This document shows positions 24,202 to 36,398 of a stretch of DNA of 64,000 bases, piece by piece. Made by a program: the position numbers and the translations under genes. The DNA comes from Blastomyces gilchristii SLH14081 (taxonomy: Eukaryota > Ascomycota > Eurotiomycetes > Onygenales > Ajellomycetaceae), in the NCBI RefSeq assembly GCF_000003855.2, contig NW_003101671.1, positions 972,072-1,036,071 on the forward strand, in the 5' to 3' direction. How positions within the stretch are numbered: position 1 is the stretch's first letter; the number at the start of each line of letters is the position of its first letter. The notes beneath the pieces are model-generated. The model was given only the letters and a program-made list of their open reading frames with translations, made no database searches and was not told where the DNA came from.

Positions 24202-24958
24202 ATAGGGAGGGGAGTAGTAGAGGGGGGTATGAATTGAATTCCATTTTGGGTGATATATAATTTGGGGGCGTTTATTGGGACCATGCCATACATACATGGA
24301 CGGCAGGATTAGGTGCATTTGCGTCAAAAGGTAGTCGTTCTTACTTTTCTTCCCACCTCTATACCTCAGTATTCTATTGAACAACTTGCCAACATATATT
24401 TATACAATATATACAAATAGACAGGATATTCCGATATGTTTTATTATACCCATGAAGCTCCAAGTTCCGCGGCTAGGGAAGTACTTTACGATCATCCAAA
24501 TTCCTCACACAGCTCTTCAACATCCTCTACTTTCATCATGGATGAAATTGAATTGCATTACATTAGTTATTCACTGTTTTCTGTCCTAAAAAGCCCAGAT
24601 ACCTCCGTTTCCCTTCCCTGGATGTTTAATGCATTTCACTTGGTAGCCTCCCCCGCCCTCTCCTCCTGTCCCCTTCACTCCCTAACAACCACTCCGTCGT
24701 ATCCATTTGCTTATGGGCACCGCTTGCAAGCAGGCTATTGTTAAATCTCATATTAGTTTCCTGCATTTATGATGAAATGAAAATACTCCAGGATGGCTCA
24801 ATTCTTACAGTATTAAATTTAACGGTAGCAAGACAGGCAAGGTCCAATAATGGGATATCTATTGTCGCGCAAAAAGATTTTTTAGCTCTACGATCCTCAT
24901 GTCCACAAAAATGCGGGACGCTGAAATCTGTCAGGGGAAGGAAAATAAACGAAAGACG

Positions 24959-25000
<42 letters not shown>

Positions 25001-25106
25001 ATACTGAGATCCGCCATTGGCGGCAGCTAGAGCGCATATAGCATTGTAGCGGGCCAGCGATTTAATGCATGCTGTAACTACAGGCGGTTCCACATCCTAT
25101 ACTGTA
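24202..25106. other. ORC5 downstream region with poly(A) tract
   Basis: GC-normal DNA without a supportable gene. It contains a 40-base A run (24,959-24,998). Short open frames are not convincing. The region ends at the TA target of the pogo-type transposon. Confidence 0.5.
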
Positions 25107-25188
25107 ATGTAATCAACCACCCAACGCCCGCGTACACCCAACGCCCACCCAATCTTCATTTTTTCATCTATCTTCAAACACTTACAAC

Positions 25189-26480
25189 ATGCATCATGAA
25201 GCAGTTATACAAGCAGCAATTGATGATTTGAATATATAATTGATTCCTAATTACACTGAGACTGTTAAAAAATATGAAATCAGTTAATATACATTATCAC
25301 AGCAGTATAGAGATATTCAAATATTAAAAAAGAAAGAAAGCTCTATTCACTGTAAAAATCTCACAGATTTATAAGAAGAACAGCTTCTTTTTCATATTAA
25401 TTAATTAATAGATTATAGTTTTTCTTATACATCTTAAATTCTTCATAATCTTATTATTAAGATTCTAAAAGTATCTATTAAAATTAACTGAGTATTATAA
25501 TTCTATCAGTGTTATAAGAATATAATTAAGTTACTCTATCTTTGAAATATTAATTAAAAATGCAAAATTGTAGATAATTTAATATATTTTAAGTATTATT
25601 TTAATCTTATAATAGATTTCTTTCTTCTACTGATTTTTTACTTCTTATTAATTAATTTATAACTACAGACAAAAATTACTTAATATAATATTAAACTCAT
25701 AAATATTTATAACTTTGATAAGAAAGAATTTCTATTAAAACTTATTTATACTCTTAAATATATTATATTAATTACTTCACTTAAATCAGACTATATAATA
25801 GATATCAGTTAAAATAATAGTTAAGAATTTATAATACTATTTATTTTAATTTATATAGATAAAACTTCACTTTTATCTACTCTTATATATTATAAAAAAT
25901 TAAGAGATATATAAAATACTTAACTGAAGAATTTTAATAATAAAAAGAATCAGATCTACTTTACTACTTCGGTATATAAATGAAGTAATAATAAATATAA
26001 ATTAATATAGTTAAAGAAGATTTTTGAATCTCTTATAAAAAAGAAAGTAAAATATAGATATAAACTTCTTATATTAAATAATTACTTCTTTTATATTAAT
26101 ATAATATTTATTAATTATACAGATTATTATTAAATTCTACTTATTATTTTTTTCTCTTATTTTATACACTGATTACAGTTACTAAATATTGAAATATTTA
26201 AATTATTAAGTAAATTATACTTCAATCAACTGAATAAATAGATAAGAACTGAAATAAAATTTATATACACTATAAAGAGATCTTTTTAACAGCTATTTAA
26301 TACTGTATAAAAGAAAGTAGTTATATTTTTAAATATTATATCTATATTTACTACTACTAATTTATATTTATTTAATTCAGAATAAGTTTTTAAAAAGCTT
26401 GTAATACTGTCTTATATTCTCTTAGATATATAATATTAATCAAGAATCTCTACTTTCATTATTAATATATAAAAATTAAT
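25189..26480 (+). pseudogene. Pogo/Fot1 transposase remnant
   Basis: Begins MHHEAVIQAAIDDLN, the typical start of fungal pogo/Fot1 transposases, followed by a psq/CENP-B-like helix-turn-helix (PNYTETVKKYEIS, YTLSQQYRDIQ). The DDE_1 catalytic domain is visible from about 25,700 (NFDKKEFLLKL, usual NFDEKGF with the first catalytic D), then SNNKY, then ILNNYFFYINIIFINY (usual D-G-H-S-S-H region, the D now N), LQLLNIEIFKLLSK (usual LQPLDVGxFxPL), and YFNQLNK. Stops at former Trp/Arg/Gln codons. It is dead. Confidence 0.88.
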
Positions 26481-26985
26481 AAAGTAAGTTAAACTAGACT
26501 GACTGTGTAATTATGTCTGAGATTAGAATCAGATTCTTTAATAGTTTTATTATCAATTTAACTGATCTCATTACACAGTTTTAACATTAAATAGTAGTTT
26601 TATACTGTTTCAGTGAGACTTACTGTCTACTCTTATCATATTTTTCAAATGAGATTATGATTTTCACTTCTCAATTTAAATTATTTTTATTGCTTTAAAT
26701 GACTTTAAATCTCATTTAAGTATTATCAAAAAGCATTACTTTTTAAAAAATTAAAAATAGTCTAAAAAAAACCTTAAAATGTCTAAAAATAGTAACTTTA
26801 TACTAAGAATGAGACTAAATGAGATCAAATGAAATCACTTTCTCATTTTTTTTAAGTGATGGTTTCATTTTAAGATCTGATATATAGTTACTTTGCATGT
26901 TTTTTTAATAACTACTCTCAGCAGAATTCATATCAAGAAATGTATGAAATCAGATTAAATGAGATTAAATATGAAATTCATAATC

Positions 26986-27243
26986 TGTAAGAGTAAGTAC
27001 TCGCAGACAATTATTCAGATGTTTGCAGCTTGGCGTGATATGTACTGCTAACTACTAGAAGTATTTATAATAGAAAGATAAAATGTAGAGATCAAATGTA
27101 TAGTAGTATTCAAGCTGAGTTATGAATAGTATTCACAAACTTCAGTCTATATAGTTGTGTGTAGTCAAGAGCTGCTAATTCTATTAATTACATGAGAGAT
27201 AGAAATAGAAATAAAGAATTCACAAGAAGTGAAATTTCTTATA
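26986..27243 (-). repeat. 3' LTR of G2 (258 bp)
   Basis: Pairs with 36,113-36,370. Differences are C/T and G/A transitions. Confidence 0.9.
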
Positions 27244-29150
27244 TACTTTTCCCTCTCTAAGACTTCATCTGTGAAGTCTTTCACTGAGTAATTTCATAGA
27301 ATCAGCTGAGCACTGCAGTGATACTCACTAAAAATCCTTCACATTTATAAAAAATCTCAGTGAGAAAAAATCTCTTGTTACTATAAAGAGAAAAAAGTCT
27401 GTCACTTAGTTTCTTATTCTATAAGATTCTTTGTAATCTACAGATTCTTCTCTGACTATTACACAGATTTATCTCACATCTTTCATATAGAACAGTTCTG
27501 ATTAACTCTCAATTATTTTTATAAGATTCTTATGTAATTATCACACAGATTCATCTTATAGATAAATCACTCTCTGTGAGATCACTCTTATCAAAGAGAA
27601 GTATTTACAGATTAATCTTTCACTTATTCTTATAAATCATTATTCTTTAACATTGTAGAATTGTGAGAAATTTTTCATTCTTTCATCAACTCTGTAAAAT
27701 TATAGAATTAAGATGTCTGTGATCTGCAATCATTTTTTATAGTTATATAGAAAGATTCAGATCTGTAATTTATAATCACTCTTTATTTACTAGAGTAATC
27801 TGACTATTCTGCAGAATCATTCACAGTGTAAGTAAATCTTTCTAGAGTAGTATAAATATCTCAGATCTGTTCATGAAATCTTATCTTCTTTTTTCTTTTT
27901 CTATAACAGCTCTTATTCTTATAAACTGTGAGTATTCTCATTCATTTATAAAGTGTTTTTACTTAGATGATAGAGAGAGAGTGTTTCTGACAATATCTGT
28001 ATATTAATTCAAGAACTTCTTAAGAATAAAATTTTTTTTAATTTCAATATTTTTATAAATAATATCTGATTACTGCTGAGCTTCTTATAAGTATCTCTGT
28101 AACTTCTCTAATCACTTTTTATTAGCTGATGAAGCAGAGATATCACTGTTTACAATAGTATCTTTATCTCTCTCAGTCTTATCACTGTATCTGATCTTCA
28201 GATCAGTAGTTAATTTCATATCTCTCTCAGATCAGTCTCTGACTTCAAGCAGTGCAGTCTCTCTCTTTACTGTAAGTCTTCTTATAAGTAATTTCTTACA
28301 GACTCTAGCTAACAGTTCTTGTAAAGCTCTCAGTATTATCAGTGTCTTCTACAGCTCTGCAGATCTATGATCACTCTCTCTCTATCTGCACAATCTCTGA
28401 TCAGGCATATATAAATATGTCTAGGTTTTCTATTAATGATTCTCATACTGCAGTGCATTTCTGTAATCTCATTATTAATAAGAGATGAGTTTCTGAGTAT
28501 CTGTAAAATCTGAGTAATCAAGACAATACAAATGTCATAAATTCATGATAAGAGTTAGTCTGAGCAGATGACCTCTCTCTTTATATTTCAATTATTTTCA
28601 GACTGAATACTTCAGTATAACTGAAGAAGTGAACACAGCTTTGTAAAAAGTATCTGATCACACATATAAACAGTCAGTTCTCAAGACTCTGTTATAATTA
28701 TATATACTCTAGTATTCAGCTTCTCTGAAGTCTGTGCATTTCTGACAGTCTTTATATCAAATGTAACAATTATCTGTACTGTAGATATAATACTCTCTGC
28801 TTCTTTAAAGAAGAAATTAATAGTTGTGAAGAAATTAAGTATCACAGATATTAAAAATATAAGTGTGAGTTTTCTTTGTTTTTTCTTTATTAGTCTTTAA
28901 ATTGTGTTCACAGCTCTGTTTCTGTTTTCTTGTTTTTTTTTTTTTTTTTTTTTTTAGCTTTAATAAGAACATGATTTCTTCTTCTCTTTATATATACTGT
29001 GAACTGTTCATCTCAGTAGAAACTCATCATCTTGTAAACTAGAATTTGTAAATGACAGTGTTAATATCTTTATTACAATCAGATTCTTAGCAAAGACTGT
29101 ATTATTCTGACTTATCAGAATTCATAGTATGAAAGTCATGTCTCAGCTTC
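27244..29150 (-). other. G2 3' region beyond the chromodomain
   Basis: About 1.9 kb of AT-rich, stop-filled sequence between the chromodomain-like segment and the 3' LTR, unusually long for a chromovirus 3' end. It includes a T run at about 28,935-28,955. Short minus-strand frames (for example 28,521-28,339) are not assignable. No separate gene is visible. Confidence 0.45.
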
Positions 29151-30850
29151 TGTAGATGTCTTATCTACTCAGATGATTTTTAAGTGAACTCATTTATCTT
29201 ATCAGAATACTCTTATCACTGAATCTTGAATCAGAGCTCATAATCTCACTTCTCTGAGTTAATAATCTCTTTAATCTGATATTCTCTTTCACTCTCTAGT
29301 GCTTCATAGACAGAGTGATGAGCTACAGAGTTCTCTTCTAAGAATTTCTTATATTCACAGAGTAAAGAAACATGAAAAACATTGTATATCTGTAACTTAG
29401 ATAATAGTTTCAATCTATAGAACTATAAGCTAACTTTCTTCACAATCTTATAAGACTCTGTTCATAAGAGATTCAGCTTCTTACTAGATCTTTATATAAT
29501 GATGTTTTCTAAACTCAGTCAGACTCTATCATCTTTCTCAAAACTCTTTATAATATGCTTGAAGTCATAGTATCTCTTCTGATACTCTTGAGTATTTCTC
29601 AAGAATTTACAGACTTTCTTTTGAATCTTCTGAAATCTCTTAACTTATTCACAGATATTATCACACTCTATAGTATACTCTCACAGGTTTATCAAGATTA
29701 TCTGTAAATGAGTCTCAGTGAGTATCTCAAAGAGGGTTTTATCTGTGCTGACATACTTTGAGTTATTGTATATAAACTCTGTAAGTGATAATCAATACAC
29801 TCAGTTATTCTGATTATAATTGACAAAGCACTGCAGATACTATTTTAATATACTTATCAGATATTCTATCTGATCATCTGTCTGTTGATAACAAGCTGTA
29901 CTTAGATTTCATAAGATCTTCAGTATAGTTATCAGATTAGATCAGAACTTCTCTGCAAAGATTAATTCTCTGTCTAAGATAATATTCACAGATAATTCAT
30001 ACAACTGAATCACATTATAAATGAAGATATAAGTCAAATTCTTTAACTTCAAGTTCTTACAGATGAGTATAAAGTATGCTATCTTAATAAAGTAATTCAC
30101 TATCATCAGCACACTGTCAAAGCAGGTATTATATATATTCTTGCTTTCAGAGAGATTTATAAGAGTATTTATTTCTAGCTATTCTCAAGATTTCTGCAGA
30201 ATGAGTAGAGAAGTAAGTTCTTCATATAATCTGAACTACACTATCTATGAACTCTGATAAATAGTATAAGAATTCACTATCTTCTTTATAAGTTCTTACA
30301 TCTTCAGTCAGAAGTATTTTCTTATAAGTAACTTATGAGTTCTAGTATTTATAAAATAACTCACTAGAGAAGAGTCATGATATCTTTTAATGAGTTCTAT
30401 GTATAGAAACTTATTCACAGATATATAAATTCAGCTCTCTCTTTACAAGAGATTATTTAAGTCTCTTTAATTCTTTATTTCTGCAGAATTGATCTCTGTT
30501 GTAAGCAGTTTCTAAATATACTGAGTATATTCATTCTTCAGTTACAGTTCAGACAATCTGAATAGAAGATCTTATAAAGACTTATACTCTGTTTTCTCTT
30601 ATATCAGGTTTTCTACAGTGCTTCTCAAAGCTTATAATCTCTTCAGATTATAGATACTCTCTTCAAGAATTCTTATAAAGATTTTCAGAGTGTTGACTCT
30701 CAGTGTTATAGAGAGTAGTTATACAGACTTCTTCTCTCTCTCTCTTCTCTTCTCTTATAAGAAATTAAAAGACTCTTCAGTTAATCTCTTTATAATACTC
30801 AGTTTAAGCATTCTGTAAAGCTTTTCTGTCTTCTCTAGTCTCTCTATATC
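29150..30850 (-). pseudogene. G2 integrase and chromodomain remnant
   Basis: Minus-strand translation shows a zinc-binding C-x2-C-type piece (CDICQ region, near 30,690), decayed core, then the C-terminal text MFHVSLL-like (usual FHVSLL) near 29,360. A chromodomain-like segment EYQIKEIINSEKWDYEL, FKIQW and EYSDK follows (usual W..ELxFKVRWKGYSDE). It is broken by many stops. Confidence 0.75.
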
Positions 30851-31149
30851 TATTATCCTGATCTTCTTAACATAGTCTGATCTGTAAGAGAGTCTATTCA
30901 CTGAGTTCTTAGTTTTCTTAATATATTCTATCTTAAATCAGAACTCACTCAGTCTCTAAGCTTATTAAATCTGCTACTGTGAGAGTTTCTTGATTGAAGT
31001 AAACTATTATAAGCTATTATAATCAGTTCTAACAGTAATCACTGTTATAAGACTCTTAAAGTAGTGATATCAGTAATAGAAGAATTTCATCATTATAAGA
31101 AGCTTCTGATTATAAATATTATAGTTAATCTCTGTGAGTTGCATCTTCT

Positions 31150-32130
31150 GTGAGAAAAAGATCACTGAAACTCAGTTCTCATTTAACTATAGTTGTAAGA
31201 CTATTTCTGAAATTGTAAAGAAGAAGACATCTATCTTTAATCTAATTAAGAGTAAGAAATCAAAGTGAAATAGTATTACTGTGTCTGTGAATATCTGTTT
31301 TAATCTTATAAAGACTCTATGAGCTTCTAAGATAAGAAAGTTCTTACAGTTCTTTCTTCTTAATAATCTTTTCATTCTCTGTTTATAAAATGATTTCTTC
31401 TTATTTTCATTCTTCAGCATGTCTATAAGAGTTAAGAAGATTCTTACAAACACAAAGATAAATTATCTATAGAAATTCACAAAGCTCAGAAAGATCTGAA
31501 TCTCATAAATACTAGTTAGCTTCAGTCATGATAGAATAGTCTCAATCTGTGAAGATTTCATCTGAATATTATCTGTGATAATTATATATTCTAGAAAATT
31601 AATCTGATGAGTACTGAAGTTATACTTTACAAGCTTAATATACAGTTCTATCTTATCTAAGATCTTTAATATACTTTGTATATACTCAGTGTGTTCTTTC
31701 TTCTTCATAGAGTATATTATCACATTATTCAGATATATTACTATGAAGATATTCAGATATATATAAAGTGTTTTATTAATGAAAGACTGAAATATCACAG
31801 AAGTATTAGTCAGATTAAAAGACATCACTAGATATTTAAATAATTTCAGTGCAGTTCTAAAGACAGTCTTTCATTCATTCTCAGACTGTATTCACAGCTA
31901 TGTATATATATTAATCACATTCAGTTGTGTGAATATAACAGCTCTCATAAGACAGTTGATTACATTCTTAATCAGAGATAGAAAGTAATGACTCTTTATT
32001 ATCTTAAAGTTCAGATTATAGTAGTTTATACATAATCTAAAATCTTCATTCTTCTTCTTCATGAATATTACAGAGACTTCTGCAGAGATCTGTGAAGATT
32101 GAATAAAGTTATTCTTCAGATTCTTCTTTA
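31150..32130 (-). pseudogene. G2 reverse transcriptase and RNase H start
   Basis: Reverse transcriptase recognised from DFRLCINYYNLN (usual DxRLCVDYRxLN), MSFNLTNTSVIFQSFIN (usual MPFGLTNAPATFQ), and VIYLNNVIIYS at about 31,730, where the catalytic YLDD is now YLNN. LEYIITDN-like text follows as the connection. The plus-strand antisense is AT-rich. RNase H starts near 31,450. Inactive. Confidence 0.88.
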
Positions 32131-32399
32131 TATAGATCTGTAAAATCTCTGTCTCATAATAAGAGAGCTTATAGATTGATTCTCAGAAGAGTTTCTGCTC
32201 TTCTATTAAATCTATTATCAGATTCTTCTTACAGTGAGAAGAAAGCTCAGCTGTCTTTACTGAGCTGAATATCTCTGTAAGATCTCAGTACTTCTTTAAT
32301 ATCTGAAGCTCAGTTTTCATGACTGCAAAGTTCTCAGATATTTGTAAAGTTATTATATAGATAAGCTTATCTTCTCTAATCAACTCTACAGTATCAACT

Positions 32400-33965
32400 G
32401 ATTCTATCTCTATGAGTAAGTCTGTTAACACTGATCAGAAGTATAAACCTGACTTATAGACAGTTATGTGTGAATTATGTCCTTGAAGTTATATAAGTTT
32501 CAAGTATATATCATCTGTGATATTTATAATAATCACAGTTTCTACAAATCTTCTTCAGATTCTGAAGAGATCTTGTAATTTAAAGATAACTCTTATAAGT
32601 CTCTCAGCTCTTAGATCTGAGTTCTCACACTCTGCTTATTATAAGAGTAGATTCTCAGTTTTCATTATTCAGCTTATTTACTCTGTGAGCTTTAGAGACA
32701 CTACAGTAACCTGAGATTCTAAGTTCATCAATACTTTTTATACTTGTGAGATAGTAGTACTGTAGTATAGTCTCTCTCTATAAGTAAGCATTTTCATCAG
32801 AGAAGCCACAGATTCAGATATCAGCTTTAAAACTCTTAAGAAGACTGTTGCTGACTTTATCTGTAACTTCTTAAATTTCTATTTTAGTTTATCTAAACAG
32901 TTTATATGAAGATATTCTGATTTAGAATAGATAAAGTAAAGTCTCTTTTGCTTAATCTCTCTGTTATACACTCTATTCATAGAAGCTTATAAAGCTCTCT
33001 CTCTTTACTTAGTAATCAGATATAAATCTCTCTATATCTTATTATCTTTCTCTGATAAATCTGTTCTCTGTTATTCTGACTCTTACAGAGCTGATCAGTG
33101 ATTCACTCTTTACAGATCTATGACTCTTACAGTAATTTATAAGTGATGAATAAGAGTTATCAGTTTCTTCAGAGTTAAGAACTTAGAGTCTTACTTAATA
33201 AGCTTATTCTACATATCTTTATTCAGTTTCTTTATAAATATCATTATTCAGATCTTGTTTCAGAGCTCTGTTTTCACAGATCTTAATTTATATCATAATT
33301 TTATAAAGTACTATAAGTAGTCTTTATCAGATTTCTTATCTTTTTTTCTAATATTAATAATTATAGCTCAGATGTTCTCTGTTCAGTTTACAGAGTCTCT
33401 CAACTTATTCTTTAGATAGATCTTGAGAATAGATTAGCAGAATCTCTTATAATCATTTTCTAGATAATTCAGTCAGTTCTTGACTTCAGTGTAGTAGAGA
33501 TCTGTCATTATATAGATAACAGCTTCTTCATCTTTTATATCATATAGTCAGACTTATAAGTCAATTTTAAATACAAACTTGCAAAAGCTTTTATAGATTG
33601 TAATTTAATAAGTGATCTTAAGTGATTACAGCTTAAGAAAGTTTCTTTTCAGTTCATAGATATCTCTGAAGATTATGTCTAAAGACTCAGTTTAAGAGTG
33701 TTTATAAGCAGTAAGTATTTCTTGTAGAAAAATAACTTAATTCTGTGAGAGATACTCAAGAATGTTCTTTACTGAGATTGATTTATTCATGAATTTGAAG
33801 GATTTCTCTGTTATAGATGTAGAGAATGATATTTTATAAGTGATTAATAAGTTCTCTAAGACTTCTTTTATAAGAGTTATTCATAATTCAGATGACTGCT
33901 TCTGAGTATCTGCAGTAGAGTTCACAGAGATTGAAGTATATAAGTTTCTAGTTCTTTCAGTCATA
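32400..33965 (-). pseudogene. G2 gag/protease remnant
   Basis: Starts at ATG 33,965 on the minus strand (MTERTRNLYTSISVNSTA) about 30 bp after the LINE insertion point. Charged, stop-interrupted text with SESE- and RERE-like repeats follows. A cysteine-containing stretch near the end (LYFIYSKSEYLHINC, usual CxxCGKxGHxxxxC) may be the decayed knuckle. Confidence 0.6.
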
Positions 33966-33992
33966 ATAAGTAGTTACTAACTGACTGAGCTT

Positions 33993-36096
33993 TATTATTA
34001 TTATTATTCTTCAATTATAGATGTATGCAGTCAGAGACTATGACATCTACCTGAGAATCTTTAGTTCTCAGGGTTTTTCCTATATCTGTAAAGTTAACTA
34101 TTATACATTCATCAATTTCAGATATGCAAAATCAGAAAATTCCAGCTCAGAATACAAAAACTGTTTACAAATTGCAGTGTTTTAACATCATCTCATACTT
34201 TGAAACCATTTGACAATATCATGACAAAGGAAAAGAGAACACAGTCTTAAAGATAGACACATTAAATAGATAGACAGAAAGAAATTGAAAGGAAAAGATA
34301 AAATAAAGAAAGACTGTAACAAAACAAATTATTAAAAGATAGTATATAGCTGTTTTAACAGACTATATCTGGTTGATTTCCTCCTCTTCATATTCAGATA
34401 ATGCTGAATTTAGTCATTTTCTTGTAGCTGCTTGAGTTTCTGATAGAAAGTCTATTAAGTATTTAATTCCTGTCTCAGTTGAGAATAAGAATCTCATATT
34501 TAATTGATTTAGATCATACTTCTCTTTCAATCTGGCTCTGAGACTATTGTATAATGCACAGTGCATTACAATATGCTCAGGATTCTCATTTGTATTGCAG
34601 AATGAGCATTCTATTGAGTCAAATCTATCATCAAATCTTTGTATATAAGATTTGAAATAGCCATGTCCTAGTTTCAGCTGTATTATAGATGAGAATATTT
34701 TCTTTTTACATTTAATTGAACAAGATTTCCACTTGGGTTTTGTTTCAAATCTTGAATAATGTATACTCTTCTTTTGTTTCTGCCAGCTTTCATTTCACTT
34801 GTCTAAACAAGATTCTTTTATTTTTCTCTTTATAAAAGACCAGGACACAATTCTTTGAATAGATCTGCTTAATTCTGCACTCTTTTTTGCAGCTGAATCA
34901 GCCAATTCATTGTCATGAATATTCATATGAGCAGGAACCCAGTGCAGATGAATTATCAGCTTTGATGTTCTTCTCTTTTGAATTTTCAAAATAGAGTTTA
35001 AGATCAGTTCAAGATTCATTTGACCATTATGAATCTGACTATTTCTAAGTCTTTTTAAAGCAGCTTGACTATCAGAGAATATCCATGCCTCTTTCAAACA
35101 ATTTCCTCTTTTATAAGATTTTATTTCAATGAGTTTGAAAGCTTTCACTATTGCAAATAGTTCAGCATCAAAGACTTCACATTCAGAGCCTAGATTCCAG
35201 AAATCTGAGATAAAATTGATATTATCTTCAGTATAAGCAATGCCTGCACCTAATCTATTCAAGTTCTCATTTTTTGAGTCATCTGAATAAATCAGAATAG
35301 AGTCCTTTATATTGATTGTAGAAATTCTCTTCAAATGCTGTTCATATTCTTTCTCTTTTGATAGTTCACTTATTTATAAGTCTATAAGAGATTCAAGCTT
35401 TTCTCTTCAGGGAGATAACTTCTCATGATCAACTTTTTCAACATTTAAAGAAGAAAATTGATTTTTAATCAGAGAGTATAGTCTGTACAGTTGAGAAGGC
35501 ATTTTCTTTGAAGAATTATTTTCATTCCAATCAAGAAATCTATTTCAATCCAGTTCATTTCCAGAGTTAATTGATGGAAATGAAGGAGAGACTCTTTCTC
35601 TGATTATATGATTTGAGCTCATCTTTACAACTCTCAGAGCATAGTTCATACAGGCCTTTTCAAATCTAATAGCAGGAGAAGGAATTGAAGCTTCAATTTC
35701 CATTGCTTTAATAGGAGATGATTTGAATGCTCCCAGAATTCTTCTCAAGGCTCTGTTTTGCAGACTTTGAAAGAGTTCAGTGAAATTCCCTTGATTATTC
35801 CATCAAACTTGAACTCCATAATCAGCTACTGATGTAATACAGGCTATATATAACTGTCTCATAGCCTGGAAGAATAGACCTCTCTCTGTATTTGATAGTC
35901 TGATTATGTTGTTCAATAGTCTTTCTGCCTTGACAGTTCTTTGTTGAATGTGATATTTAAAATTCAACTTGGAGTTTAACCATACTCCTAACCATTTGAC
36001 ATTTACACTGGGTTTAATCTCTCTATTTAAAAGAGTTAGAGATAGTTCTTTCTCATTGAATCTCGGAAAGAAGTGAATTAACTCAGTTTTATCCCA
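33993..36096 (-). mobile_element. 5'-truncated LINE (I/Tad-like) with (TAA)n tail
   Basis: Minus-strand non-LTR element inside the leader of G2. A 12-bp duplication CTGACTGAGCTT (33,981-33,992 and 36,097-36,108) marks both ends, and the 3' end is a TAA-repeat tail (plus strand TTATTATTATT.. from 33,993). From 5' to 3': the end of reverse transcriptase, RNase H, a CCHC motif, and about 400 bp of 3' sequence. It is visibly less mutated than the gypsy around it and so is probably younger. Confidence 0.9.
34380..36096 (-). pseudogene. LINE ORF2 remnant: RT end, RNase H, zinc motif
   Basis: Begins mid-protein with WDKTELIHFFPRF and VKWLGVWLN, the RT/thumb region of Tad/I-type LINEs. QMRQLYIACITSVADYG-like text follows, then ALRRILGAFKSSPIKAMEIE (35,750-35,545). 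The RNase H domain at 35,334-34,795 is open for 179 codons with all catalytic residues: IYSDDSK, EVFDAELFAI, WIFSDSQAAL and WVPAHMNIHDNELAD. Further on, CSFCNTNENPEHIVMHC (about 34,615-34,565) is a CCHC-type motif. Stops at 34,793 and around 35,540-35,400 and 5' truncation make the whole non-functional. Confidence 0.9.
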
Positions 36097-36112
36097 CTGA
36101 CTGAGCTTGAAA

Positions 36113-36370
36113 TGTAAGAATAAGTGCTTACAGATGATTATTCAGATATTTGCAGCTTGATATGATATATACTGCTAACTACTAGAAGTATTCACAGTAG
36201 AAAGATAAAATGTAGAGATTAAATGTATAATAGTATTCAAGCTGAGTTGTAAATAGTATTTGTGAACTTCAGTCTATATAGTTGTGTGTAGTCAAGAGCT
36301 GCTAACTCTATTGATTACACAAGAGATAGAAATAGAGGTAAAGAATTTATAAGAAGCGGGATTTCTTACA
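36113..36370 (-). repeat. 5' LTR of G2 (258 bp)
   Basis: Pairs with 26,986-27,243. The 3' end of the LTR on the minus strand is followed by TTTCAAGCTC.., the likely primer-binding region, cut 4 bp later by the LINE duplication. Confidence 0.9.
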
Positions 36371-36398
36371 TAATCTCAGTAGTCAGTCTAAGTTAAAC

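Larger units (their letters stand above)
26986..36370 (-). mobile_element. Chromodomain gypsy element G2 (split by a LINE)
   Basis: 258-bp LTRs at 26,986-27,243 and 36,113-36,370 (TGTAAG..CTTACA, ends mutually inverted). The 5-bp duplication TAATC (26,981-26,985 and 36,371-36,375) is perfect. The coding strand is minus: leader, gag from about 33,965, then protease, RT (about 32,130-31,526), RNase H (about 31,450-31,150), integrase (about 30,800-29,500) and a chromodomain-like segment (about 29,300-29,150). A LINE is inserted in the leader. All frames are broken. Confidence 0.9.
26495..36390 (+). mobile_element. 506-bp TIR element (copy E), split by gypsy G2
   Basis: Left part 26,495-26,985 starts TAGACTGACTGTG. 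The right end 36,371-36,390 finishes TAGTCAGTCTA. It is flanked by a perfect 8-bp duplication AGTTAAAC (26,487-26,494 and 36,391-36,398) inside the pogo-type transposase. G2 inserted 15 bp before its right end, duplicating TAATC. Rejoined length is 506 bp, the same as the uninterrupted copies. Confidence 0.92.

Noticed and set aside
23568..24293. Minus-strand frames of 120 codons opposite ORC5
   Set aside because: Antisense shadows of ORC5 exon 3; no domain, no splice support.
24436..25093. Short frames downstream of ORC5 as genes
   Set aside because: Short, overlapping, one made of the A run; no domains and no splice pattern.
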